Assembly (NCBI RefSeq): GCF_002162135.1
Contig: NZ_CP021382.1
Coordinates: 186,001 to 250,000, forward strand
Direction of reading: 5' to 3'
Source: Cellvibrio sp. PSBB006
Lineage (GTDB): Bacteria > Pseudomonadota > Gammaproteobacteria > Pseudomonadales > Cellvibrionaceae
Length of the DNA stretch: 64,000 bases
Position 1 is the first letter of the stretch. Each line of letters starts with the position of its first letter. The notes below the pieces were generated by a model. That model was not told the origin of the DNA and made no database searches. It saw only the letters and a list, made by a program, of their open reading frames with translations. Shown here in pieces: positions 1-7,633 of the stretch. A program made the position numbers and the translations under genes.

Positions 1-764
1 GTACAAAAGTCTTTGCTGTAGGGCATGATTAGCCCAATGCCACCGCGATAAGCAGGGTGAAAAAATTCCCGAGCAGGGCCCGCATGTGATGAACGCTCAC
101 GCTCCTGCCAACCACGAGCAAGGCAACGTTCGACTATGCTCATACCACTTAGATGGTGACGATCAAAAAATTCACGATTGTCGCTGGTCTGCATTAATTC
201 AATAAAACGAACGGTTAGCGGGCGCGTGCGAACGAACTCAAAAAAATCATCCAATGTATCGTCGTTAAATCCGCGCATTAAAACGCTGTTGATTTTTATG
301 TTTGAGAAACCAAGCTCTTCAGCCAGCGCCAGGCCCTTTAGCGTTTTTTGCAATTTGTCATGACCGGTAATCATTTCGAAACGGGCGGTGTCCAGGCTAT
401 CCACACTCACGTTAATTGCATCTAGTCCCGCTGCTTTCCAGGCGGGCAAATCTTGTAACAAGCGATAGCCATTGGTGGTAAGCGCAACCTTTTCAATTCC
501 GGGAACGGCTTTGCAGGTTGCGATAATGTCAGCCAAGTCGCGGCGTAAAGAGGGTTCACCGCCAGTGATTCGTATCTTGCATGTTCCCAGCTGTGCGAAT
601 GCCGTTACCAAGCGGCGAATTTCGGGCAACGTGAGATCCTGTGCGCGGCGAGTGGTATCGCAATCGGTGCCTTCGGGAAGACAATAATTGCAGCGGAAAT
701 TACATGCTTCAGTGACGGATAAACGTAAATAGGTAAAACGGCGAGCATACTGATCAATCAACAT
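1..764 (-). CDS. moaA: GTP 3',8-cyclase MoaA (partial, runs off left edge)
   Basis: Radical-SAM enzyme that converts GTP to 3',8-cyclo-GTP, the first step of molybdopterin synthesis, in the cytoplasm. The 254 visible codons begin MLIDQYARRFTYLRLS and carry the SAM-cluster motif CNFRCNYC (CX3CX2C), then RITGGEPSLR and NVSVDSLD, all typical of MoaA. The reading frame leaves the window just at the first Cys of the C-terminal cluster (MPYSKDFC), so about 75 residues of a usual ~330-residue protein are missing. The start is the ATG at 764, with a GGAAAGG-like ribosome site upstream. A long structured leader and a NarL box precede it, so cofactor supply is probably coupled to nitrate and to Moco level. 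The cofactor serves NarG. Confidence 0.95.
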   Translation of the reverse strand, partial: MLIDQYARRFTYLRLSVTEACNFRCNYCLPEGTDCDTTRRAQDLTLPEIRRLVTAFAQLGTCKIRITGGEPSLRRDLADIIATCKAVPGIEKVALTTNGYRLLQDLPAWKAAGLDAINVSVDSLDTARFEMITGHDKLQKTLKGLALAEELGFSNIKINSVLMRGFNDDTLDDFFEFVRTRPLTVRFIELMQTSDNREFFDRHHLSGMSIVERCLARGWQERERSSHAGPAREFFHPAYRGGIGLIMPYSKDFC

Positions 765-770
765 AAGCGG

Positions 771-960
771 GCACCTTTCCGTAGCTCAGGTAGAGCTAAA
801 TGCAGGAGGTCTACCCGTTTCCCGGTAAACCCGGCGGACATCACAGGGTCCGCGGCCTTTTCACCAGAGTCTGGGGAACCATCAAGTTCTATTATCAGAA
901 CTCCGCTAAAGGTATCCCGTTAGGTACGAAAGGCTCGGCGTTAGTTGTAAGGATAGCGCC
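771..960 (-). ncRNA. Probable Moco riboswitch in the moaA leader
   Basis: Read on the minus strand, the ~200-nt leader of moaA folds into perfect hairpins. AGTTCT/AGAACT spans 885-902, GCGGAC/GTCCGC spans 834-853, and an 8-bp stem closes a GGGAAACG loop at 808-831. A TAGCTC/GAGCTA hairpin at 782-798 lies just upstream of the ribosome-binding site. Leaders of this size and complexity in front of moaA are the classic location of the Moco (or tungsten cofactor) RNA motif. The GGGAAAC loop and the GCCGAGCC segment agree with my memory of that family. Assignment is by position and fold; a covariance model was not run. Confidence 0.7.
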
Positions 961-1001
961 AAAGTGACGGGCTTTTTATTCACCTCAAGTGACAGTTGCC
1001 A

Positions 1002-1017
1002 TACCTCTTTAGAGGTA
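1002..1017. promoter_or_regulatory. NarL box (7-2-7) upstream of moaA
   Basis: TACCTCT-TT-AGAGGTA is a perfect inverted pair of NarL heptamers (TACYYMT) with the 2-bp spacing that phospho-NarL prefers. On the minus strand an AATAAA-type -10 lies near 974-979, which would put the box centre about 42 bp upstream of the start, a usual activator position. The box also lies just past the moeA stop, so it belongs to moaA rather than moeA. Confidence 0.75.
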
Positions 1018-1046
1018 TGGCTGGGTCTGCAAGAAGCAGATTTCAT

Positions 1047-2294
1047 TTATTGAATAAAGCGATCAAAGGGAAGAATGTTAACGAGATCGTGTGCATCCAC
1101 CGAACCTTGTTCGCATTCCAAAACGATATAACAATTCGCGTCACTAAAGGAGGTCATCACGCCCGAGCCTTGCGCTCCAGTGGTGTTCACGTAAAGATTA
1201 CCCTCGCTGTTGGTCAGTCGGCCGCGTTGATACTCAGTGCGACCAATTCTTTTTTTTATGGCTGATTCGGCTTTTACCGTGAATGTTATTGAGGGAGGAA
1301 TATATTCTCCGGCCATATGTCGGAGTATAGGAAGCGCGAGTTGATGAAGGGTGACCATGGCAGAGACCGGATTTCCCGGCAAACCAAAAAAATAACTCTG
1401 CCCTAATTGGCCAAAGGCAAAAGGTTTTCCGGGTTTGATCGCCACTTTCCAAAAATTTATTTGCCCTAGCTCGCCCAGCACGTCTTTTACATAATCCGCA
1501 TCGCCGACAGAAACCCCGCCAGTGGATATTACGGCGTCGGCTTGTTCAGCTGCATCAATAAAAGCGTTGCGAAGGGTGTCGGGCTGATCCGGAATCAATC
1601 CCACATCAATGACCTCCACATGCAAACGTTGGAGCAGGGCAATGATGCTGTAGCGATTGCTGTCGTAAATACTGCCGGAGGGTAAGGCCTCGCCAGGTGG
1701 TATGAGTTCATCACCGGTAGAAAGCACGGCGATGCGAAGCCGCCGAAACACATCGACTTCCGCCATGCCCAATGAAGCGATTAATCCAATATCCAACGGA
1801 TTCAGGCGTTTTCCTTTCGCTATAACTACATCACCCTCGGCGATGTCTTCACCGCGTTGACGAATGTTTTCCAGGGGGCGTGGATGTTGGTTCAGCTTGA
1901 TGAATTGACGATCACCTGCGTTTATAACGTCGACATTTTCTTGCATGACGACACAATTAGCACCAGCAGGAATGGGAGCGCCAGTCATGATCCGTATGCA
2001 GGTTCCCGGTACCACTTCGCTGTCAAACGGATGGCCGGCCAAGGCGCTTCCGATCAGACGCAGGCTCTTGGGTAACGCGTGTGTGTCATCAAGATGTATC
2101 GCGTACCCGTCCATTGCAGAATTTGCCTGGGCGGGCACGTTGAACTGCGCGATGAGGTCGTGTGCCAATACTCGATCAAGCGCTTGTGTGAGACCGATTC
2201 GCTCAATATGAGTCACCGAGCTCACGCGGGTCTTCATCTGCGCTAAGGCATCTTCAATGGGTAATAAATGATGCTCGTCGCAACAGCTTTTCAC
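1047..2294 (-). CDS. moeA: Molybdopterin molybdenumtransferase MoeA
   Basis: Inserts molybdate into adenylylated molybdopterin to complete the molybdenum cofactor, in the cytoplasm. The protein is 415 residues, the usual MoeA length. It shows the N-terminal NSAMDGYA motif, the RIMTGAPIPAGAN segment, the central MoCF-binding domain (STGDEL, STGGVSVGDADYV, KPGKPFAFG, GLPGNPVSA) and the C-terminal beta-barrel domain. The start has GGAGGT at a good distance. It lies 29 bp downstream of narL on the same strand, so the two are probably co-transcribed. Its product feeds NarG, the molybdoenzyme encoded at 9.8 kb. Confidence 0.95.
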   Translation of the reverse strand: MKSCCDEHHLLPIEDALAQMKTRVSSVTHIERIGLTQALDRVLAHDLIAQFNVPAQANSAMDGYAIHLDDTHALPKSLRLIGSALAGHPFDSEVVPGTCIRIMTGAPIPAGANCVVMQENVDVINAGDRQFIKLNQHPRPLENIRQRGEDIAEGDVVIAKGKRLNPLDIGLIASLGMAEVDVFRRLRIAVLSTGDELIPPGEALPSGSIYDSNRYSIIALLQRLHVEVIDVGLIPDQPDTLRNAFIDAAEQADAVISTGGVSVGDADYVKDVLGELGQINFWKVAIKPGKPFAFGQLGQSYFFGLPGNPVSAMVTLHQLALPILRHMAGEYIPPSITFTVKAESAIKKRIGRTEYQRGRLTNSEGNLYVNTTGAQGSGVMTSFSDANCYIVLECEQGSVDAHDLVNILPFDRFIQ

Positions 2295-2323
2295 TGAGTT
2301 TACCTCCTACCTATAACGACGGC

Positions 2324-2971
2324 TCACTCGCCAGATTTGTGGTTGACCATCCATACGGCGGCTTCAACCCGTGAACGAAGGCCCAATTTTTTCAGTAGAT
2401 GTTTGACATGAACTTTTACCGTACCATCGGATATGTCCAACTCTCGTGCGATCAGTTTATTGCTAAGACCTTTTGCAATTAGCTTGATAATGTCGCGCTC
2501 GCGGCTGGTGAGACTTTCTAGCGAGGTGAGCGGATTTTTTTGTGGTTTACGAATGGCGCTGGCCAGGACTTGGGTTACAGCTTCGCTCATGACCAGCTTG
2601 CCTTGCAAAGCGCGCTGGATGTGTTCAAGTAATTGTTCCGGTTCCATATCTTTCAGCAAATAGCCGTCCGCGCCACGCCCGATGGCTTCCAGAACATCCT
2701 CATCGGCATCCGAGACTGTCAACATGACGATGCGGGAGGTGACGCCTTGATCCCGCAAACGACTCAAGGTCTCCAGGCCATTCATACCTTGCATATTCAG
2801 ATCCAGCAGAATCAGATCCGGGTCCAGTTCAACGCCCAATGTGACAGCGTCCGCTCCGTTACTCGCCTCACCAACCACCTCCAGATCGTCTGCCAGGCTG
2901 AGCAGTTGTTGTAAGCCTTTGCGCAACAAAGGGTGGTCGTCGACAAGTAAAACAGTGGAGGTTTGCGTCAT
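2324..2971 (-). CDS. narL: Nitrate/nitrite response regulator NarL
   Basis: DNA-binding response regulator phosphorylated by NarX in response to nitrate; it binds TACYYMT heptamers. The 215 residues contain a receiver domain (LLVDDHPLLRKGL, phospho-acceptor Asp in DLILLDLNMQGMNGLE, then TVSDADED and K in LLKD) and a C-terminal LuxR-type helix-turn-helix (LTSRERDIIKLIAKGLSNK, VKVHVKHLLKKL). These match NarL/NarP throughout. GGAG precedes the ATG. Unlike the enterobacterial narXL operon, the partner narX lies 4.7 kb away beyond two transporter genes. A NarL box at 3103-3118 in its upstream region suggests autoregulation. Confidence 0.93.
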   Translation of the reverse strand: MTQTSTVLLVDDHPLLRKGLQQLLSLADDLEVVGEASNGADAVTLGVELDPDLILLDLNMQGMNGLETLSRLRDQGVTSRIVMLTVSDADEDVLEAIGRGADGYLLKDMEPEQLLEHIQRALQGKLVMSEAVTQVLASAIRKPQKNPLTSLESLTSRERDIIKLIAKGLSNKLIARELDISDGTVKVHVKHLLKKLGLRSRVEAAVWMVNHKSGE

Positions 2972-3102
2972 GGTTAGTCTCCGGTGGAAAAAGAAAAAAT
3001 CCCTTGCGCTTCATTGTGATGGCAGGGAAGGAGGCTTGGCAAGGGCGAAAGTGGTTGGATAAATCGATGATATCTCCAAAGAGTTTTTACTCCACTTGGC
3101 AT

Positions 3103-3118
3103 TACCCCGAAATAGGTA
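3103..3118. promoter_or_regulatory. NarL box (7-2-7) between narL and narK1
   Basis: TACCCCG-AA-ATAGGTA pairs one near-consensus heptamer and one full-consensus heptamer at 2-bp spacing. It sits in the 273-bp divergent region between narL and the first transporter gene and could act on either. A further single heptamer-like TACTCCA lies about 15 bp to the left. Confidence 0.6.
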
Positions 3119-3244
3119 CTACTAAAAAAATAGCAAGCGAAGTTGGTTAACCCTTAAGAGCAATTGAGCCTTCTCCGCAGAGCTTGCATAGTGATATGTG
3201 CTGAATCTCTTCCTCCTTATCCCCAACGGTGAGACCCATCTGCG

Positions 3245-4840
3245 ATGCTGCATCAGGAACTCAGACACGGAGGAAATTCTACATCCATCCATCTACGGGC
3301 CGGTTTAATCAGCGGTTATGTATTGTGTGGGCATGGCGTGTGGTTTAGCTGGAGCGTTGTGGTTGTCATGTTGCTGCAAGTCGGTTACCCCTATTCCCTG
3401 AACGGACTTTTTTCCCTTATCGCGATTGCCGGGATGGCGGGCGGCAGCCTGCGGATTGCCTTGGGGTTTCTGCTGCCCCAGTTTACCTCGCCGTGGGTGT
3501 TGGGGTTGTCTATGGCTTTGCTGGTACTTCCAGCCCTTGGCATGGCGGTGGCTTTGCAATACCACGCCACGCTAGAGACGTTGCAGGTGCTGGCGTTGTT
3601 GAGCGGGCTGGGTGGTGGTTGCTATTCACTGTATTTGCAGCGCCTCGACACCTCTTTGCATCACCATCAACGGCACAGGGTATTGGGGCTGGGCATCGGC
3701 ATTGGGCAACTGGGCATGGCGGCGAGCCTGATACTCCTGCCCTGGGTGGTAACCCTCGGCTTCTGGCAATCGCCCGGTCACATCCTGGTCGACGGTAAGG
3801 AAAGCAGTACTTTACTTGGCTCAGTTGCAGGGGACAGGGTATGGATTTCAAACATCGGATGGGCTTGGTCTTTACTGCTGACGGGGTTGTTGCTTGTGCT
3901 GGCAGCGCTTTCTGGATGGGAACGGTGGGGCGGCGGTCACGGTGGTCTGGCACCGGAACAGTCCAGGCGCACCCATAATACGGTTGCGCAGGGAATGGCT
4001 TCTACCAGTTGGGCAATAGGGGTTGGCTTGCTCGTGAGTATGCTGGGCTGTTGGTTGACCTTGCCACCAGAGGCCAATGGCATGGGACTGCAAGTATCCC
4101 GCGAGTTGGTAATGGCGGCTATGTTGATCATCATGTTGGCGTTACTGCGCCTGTTTCCGCAGGTACGACAGGACAACGCCCACTCACCTTACAGCATCTT
4201 CAATAACAAACACACATGGGTTATGAGCGTGATGTGTTCCATGAGTCTCGGGTCATTTCTGGGCTTGGCAGCGGCCTTGCCACTTACCCTGGAGTGGACC
4301 TTTGGTTACGTGTTGGCTGCGGATGGTATGCGTCAGCCCAATCCCAATGCGCCGGGCGTTTTTACGTATGTCTGGATGGGCCCATTCATTGGCATTTTGA
4401 TGCGGCCTGTAGGTGGTTGGGTGGCTGACCGGTTTGGCGGCGCACGGACCACTCAATGTTGTGCGTTGGTGATGATGTTGGCGGCAGCGGGTGCTGCTTT
4501 CTACCTGGGTGCCGCCTATCGGGCGCCTGAACCGGAACAGTATTTTTTTCCGTTTTGTCTTCTGATGTTTGTGCTTTTTTCGGCGGCAGGGGCTGGCCAT
4601 GCGTCGGTACTTTTCTCGGTCGAACGTTTATTTCCTGCCAGTCAGCAGCGCCATTTAAATACCTGGATGGCTGGCATTGCCGCGTACGGTATGTTTTATA
4701 TTCCCGGTCTGCTGGCCGAGCAATTACAACGTGGAACGCCGGAGCAAGCAATGGTCAGCTTCGCGTTATTTTATGCACTGTGCTTGCTTCTCAACGGCTG
4801 GTTTTACCTGCGGCGTGAAGGTACTTTTTACAACCCTTGA
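3245..4840 (+). CDS. NarK-type MFS nitrate/nitrite transporter, divergent copy
   Basis: Inner-membrane major facilitator protein of 531 residues, best matched by the NarK branch. It has about 12 hydrophobic segments, the NarK-like loop RPVGGWVADRFGGARTT between late helices, and the LGSFLGLAAALPL segment seen in NarK helix 7. It aligns better with the second half of the downstream NarK fusion than with the first. The nitrate-signature region is changed: the usual GGGNFASS becomes GGGCYSLY, and the following FFP loop is replaced by a His-rich stretch (LHHHQRHR). The start ATG has only a weak ribosome site. It is followed after 123 bp by the fused narK. Transport of nitrate or nitrite is likely, but substrate and activity are uncertain because of the altered signature. 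Confidence 0.75.
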   Translation: MLHQELRHGGNSTSIHLRAGLISGYVLCGHGVWFSWSVVVVMLLQVGYPYSLNGLFSLIAIAGMAGGSLRIALGFLLPQFTSPWVLGLSMALLVLPALGMAVALQYHATLETLQVLALLSGLGGGCYSLYLQRLDTSLHHHQRHRVLGLGIGIGQLGMAASLILLPWVVTLGFWQSPGHILVDGKESSTLLGSVAGDRVWISNIGWAWSLLLTGLLLVLAALSGWERWGGGHGGLAPEQSRRTHNTVAQGMASTSWAIGVGLLVSMLGCWLTLPPEANGMGLQVSRELVMAAMLIIMLALLRLFPQVRQDNAHSPYSIFNNKHTWVMSVMCSMSLGSFLGLAAALPLTLEWTFGYVLAADGMRQPNPNAPGVFTYVWMGPFIGILMRPVGGWVADRFGGARTTQCCALVMMLAAAGAAFYLGAAYRAPEPEQYFFPFCLLMFVLFSAAGAGHASVLFSVERLFPASQQRHLNTWMAGIAAYGMFYIPGLLAEQLQRGTPEQAMVSFALFYALCLLLNGWFYLRREGTFYNP

Positions 4841-4852
4841 TCACAATGAATC

Positions 4853-4868
4853 TACCTCCAGCGAGGTA
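4853..4868. promoter_or_regulatory. NarL box (7-2-7) upstream of the narK fusion
   Basis: TACCTCC-AG-CGAGGTA, inverted NarL heptamers 2 bp apart, begins 13 bp after the preceding stop codon. A CATAGT -10-like hexamer at 4890-4895 would place the box centre near -41, as in NarL-activated promoters. Further down, CCCTAT/ATAGGG (4930-4945) forms a small perfect hairpin in the leader close to the GGAGGG ribosome site. Confidence 0.65.
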
Positions 4869-4963
4869 TGAGTTCTTCCACCAAGGCATCATAGTTTTAG
4901 CCTCATCAGCTCTCTACTATCAAATTAACCCCTATAGCCATAGGGTTTTGATGGAGGGATTAG

Positions 4964-7624
4964 ATGAACAACGTAAGTGGTGTCTCCCGATCTGAGCAGT
5001 ATCGGGCTTTAGGGTTATCAACCCTGGCTTTCACACTCTGCTTCGCCGTTTGGACGATATTTTCGATCCTTGGTATCAGTATCAAGCAGGATTTGGGATT
5101 GAGTGATACCCAACTCGGTTTGCTGATGGCTACCCCGATCCTGTCCGGCTCTGTCAGCCGCATCTTTCTCGGTATCATCACTGACCGTTTTGGCGGGCGC
5201 TGGGTATTTGGCTCATTGATGCTCCTCTCCGCCGTTTGTGTTTATCTCCTTAGTCTTGCCAACAGTTATGCCATGTTGCTGCTGGCCGCATTGGGGGTTG
5301 GTCTTGCTGGCGGTTCGTTTATTGTCGGGGTGGCCTATACCTCGGCCTGGTACGAACAAGGCAAGCAGGGCACCGCGCTTGGCATCTTTGGAGCCGGCAA
5401 CGTGGGTTCGGCGCTGACCAACTTCGGCGCGCCGTTTTTGCTGTTGTTATTTGGTTGGAAAGGTACAGCACAATTCTATGCAGCGGTTATGGCGATAGCG
5501 GGGGTGGGATTTATCCTGCTGGCGAAGCCTGATCCGGCGGCGAAGACGCGGCAACAGACCAAGACGCCATTGCATGAACAATTACAACCACTGACCGAAT
5601 TGCGGGTGTGGCGCTTTGCGCTCTATTATTTTTTTGTATTTGGGGCCTTTGTCGCACTGGCCTTATGGTTACCCCATTATCTGATGGAGGTTTACGGCTT
5701 GACGATTGTGGCTGCCGGTATTGTGACCGCGCTGTACACCGTGCCTGCCTCTCTGTTTCGTATTCTTGGCGGTTGGCTGTCGGATAAATACGGTGCGCGA
5801 AAAGTGATGTACTGGACATTGGTGGCTTCGGTGGTCAGCACCTTTTTGCTGAGTTATCCCCCAACGGATTATGTCGTCCACGGTGTGGACCATCAGATTC
5901 ACTTTAGCCTGGCCGTGAGTTTGACAGCATTTACGCTGCTCACCGCAGTGCTGGGGTTTTTCATGTCCCTTGGTAAAGCCGCTGTATTCAAACATATTCC
6001 CGTCTATTATCCCCGCCACGTTGGCGTGGTGGGCGGCATGGTGGGCATGATTGGAGGCTTGGGCGGATTTTTTTTGCCGCTGACCTTCGGCATGCTCAAC
6101 GATGTCGTAGGCATCTGGCAAAGCTGCTTTATGCTGCTGTTCCTCATCTCCAGTGCTTCACTGGGCTGGATGCACTACGCCATTCGGCAGGCGGAGCGGC
6201 ATGAGTGGTCCAAAGGGCGGAGCGTCACGGATCTGCCGGAACTTGCAACGCCTGACTCCCTGGTATTGCACGAGTGGCATCCGGAAGACCCAGTGTTTTG
6301 GGCGAGCAAAGGTCGGCGGATTGCTCGGCGTAATTTGTGGATTTCCATTCCCAACTTATTCCTCGCGTTTGCCGTCTGGTCTTTGTGGAGCATCCTGGTG
6401 GTGAAGTTGCCGCAACTGGGTTTTCCTTACACACCTAACCAGCTCTTCTGGCTTGTGGCCTTGCCGGCATTGTCCGGCGCTACGCTACGCATTTTTTACA
6501 GTTTTATGGTGCCTGCTTTTGGTGGTCGACGCTGGACCGCCATATCTACTGCTTCATTGCTCCTGCCGTGTTTGTGGCTTGGCGTCGCGCTACAAAATAC
6601 CCAAACCTCGTATCTCGTGATGTTGATATTGGCATTGCTGTGCGGCTTTGGCGGCGGTAATTTTGCATCAAGCATGGCCAATATCAGTTTCTTTTTTCCC
6701 AAGGCAGATAAGGGCGGGGCTTTGGGTATGAATGCCGGCTTAGGCAACCTGGGGGTTTCCGCGACGCAATTGCTGGCTCCCTTGGTTATTGCGAGCAGTG
6801 TGTTCGGTCCGCTGGGCGGCGAAGGCTTGATATCCATCAGCGGTCCGCAGGCAGGGCAATTGCTGTGGTTGCAAAATGCAGCTTTGATATGGGTTCCGTT
6901 TATTGTTATCGGTGCTGTCGTCGCCTGGTTCGGTATGAATGATATTGCATCTGCCAAATCATCTTTTAGTGAGCAGGCAGTCATCTTTAAGCGAAAACAT
7001 ACATGGCTGATGTGTTGGTTATACCTGGGCGCCTTCGGTAGTTTTATAGGCTTTGCTGCCGGATTTCCGCTGCTGTCAGGTATGTTGTTTCCCGATATAA
7101 ATGCCATGCATTACGCTTTTATCGGTCCGTTACTGGGTGCATTGGCGCGTCCGGTGGGTGGCAGAGTGGCAGATAAGTTGGGTGGTGCACGCGTGACATT
7201 ATGGGTTTTTGTGGCCATGATCATTGGCGTAATCGGTGTGATAGCGTTTTTGCCGGGTGAGGGTAGTACAGGGCATTTCTGGGGATTCTTTTCAATGTTT
7301 CTGCTGCTATTTGTTGCGGCTGGCATTGCCAACGGCTCAACCTTCCGCATGGTACCGGTGATGTTTCTTACCTTGCGTCAGCGCGCTGTGGGCGCAGGTG
7401 AACAGGCAGACATCGAAGGCAATCGCGAAGCGGCGGCGGTGATTGGGTTTATCTCGGCCATTGCAGCCTATGGCGGTTTTTTTATCCCGAAAGCTTACGG
7501 TACTTCGTTTGCTCTCACTGGGGGTGTCGATGCGGCCTTGATGGGGTTTATTGCGTTTTATATCAGTTGCCTCGTTCTGACATGGTGGTATTACGCGCGA
7601 CGCAATGCCATTGTGCCCTGTTGA
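4964..7624 (+). CDS. narK: Fused NarK1-NarK2 nitrate/nitrite transporter
   Basis: Inner-membrane protein of 886 residues made of two complete MFS domains, each ~12 helices. The first (about 1-410) has ITDRFGGRW, GGWLSDKYGARK and GAGNVGSALT, like proton-coupled NarK1. The second (about 445-886) has LCGFGGGNFASSMANISFFFP, GLGNLGVS and RPVGGRVADKLGGARVT, like the NarK2 nitrate/nitrite antiporter. Such fusions are known from Paracoccus, where one half imports nitrate with protons and the other exchanges nitrate for nitrite. A strong GGAGG precedes the ATG. It ends 9 bp from the convergent narX. The cytoplasmic active site of NarG makes it essential to bring nitrate in and move nitrite out to the periplasmic NirK. 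Confidence 0.93.
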   Translation: MNNVSGVSRSEQYRALGLSTLAFTLCFAVWTIFSILGISIKQDLGLSDTQLGLLMATPILSGSVSRIFLGIITDRFGGRWVFGSLMLLSAVCVYLLSLANSYAMLLLAALGVGLAGGSFIVGVAYTSAWYEQGKQGTALGIFGAGNVGSALTNFGAPFLLLLFGWKGTAQFYAAVMAIAGVGFILLAKPDPAAKTRQQTKTPLHEQLQPLTELRVWRFALYYFFVFGAFVALALWLPHYLMEVYGLTIVAAGIVTALYTVPASLFRILGGWLSDKYGARKVMYWTLVASVVSTFLLSYPPTDYVVHGVDHQIHFSLAVSLTAFTLLTAVLGFFMSLGKAAVFKHIPVYYPRHVGVVGGMVGMIGGLGGFFLPLTFGMLNDVVGIWQSCFMLLFLISSASLGWMHYAIRQAERHEWSKGRSVTDLPELATPDSLVLHEWHPEDPVFWASKGRRIARRNLWISIPNLFLAFAVWSLWSILVVKLPQLGFPYTPNQLFWLVALPALSGATLRIFYSFMVPAFGGRRWTAISTASLLLPCLWLGVALQNTQTSYLVMLILALLCGFGGGNFASSMANISFFFPKADKGGALGMNAGLGNLGVSATQLLAPLVIASSVFGPLGGEGLISISGPQAGQLLWLQNAALIWVPFIVIGAVVAWFGMNDIASAKSSFSEQAVIFKRKHTWLMCWLYLGAFGSFIGFAAGFPLLSGMLFPDINAMHYAFIGPLLGALARPVGGRVADKLGGARVTLWVFVAMIIGVIGVIAFLPGEGSTGHFWGFFSMFLLLFVAAGIANGSTFRMVPVMFLTLRQRAVGAGEQADIEGNREAAAVIGFISAIAAYGGFFIPKAYGTSFALTGGVDAALMGFIAFYISCLVLTWWYYARRNAIVPC

Positions 7625-7633
7625 TGTCTGAAT

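Noticed and set aside
781..798. tRNA D-arm-like sequence GTAGCTCAGGTAGAGC on the plus strand
   Set aside because: No matching acceptor stem, anticodon arm or T-arm (GGTTCGAATCC) follows. On the minus strand the same bases form a hairpin of the moaA leader.
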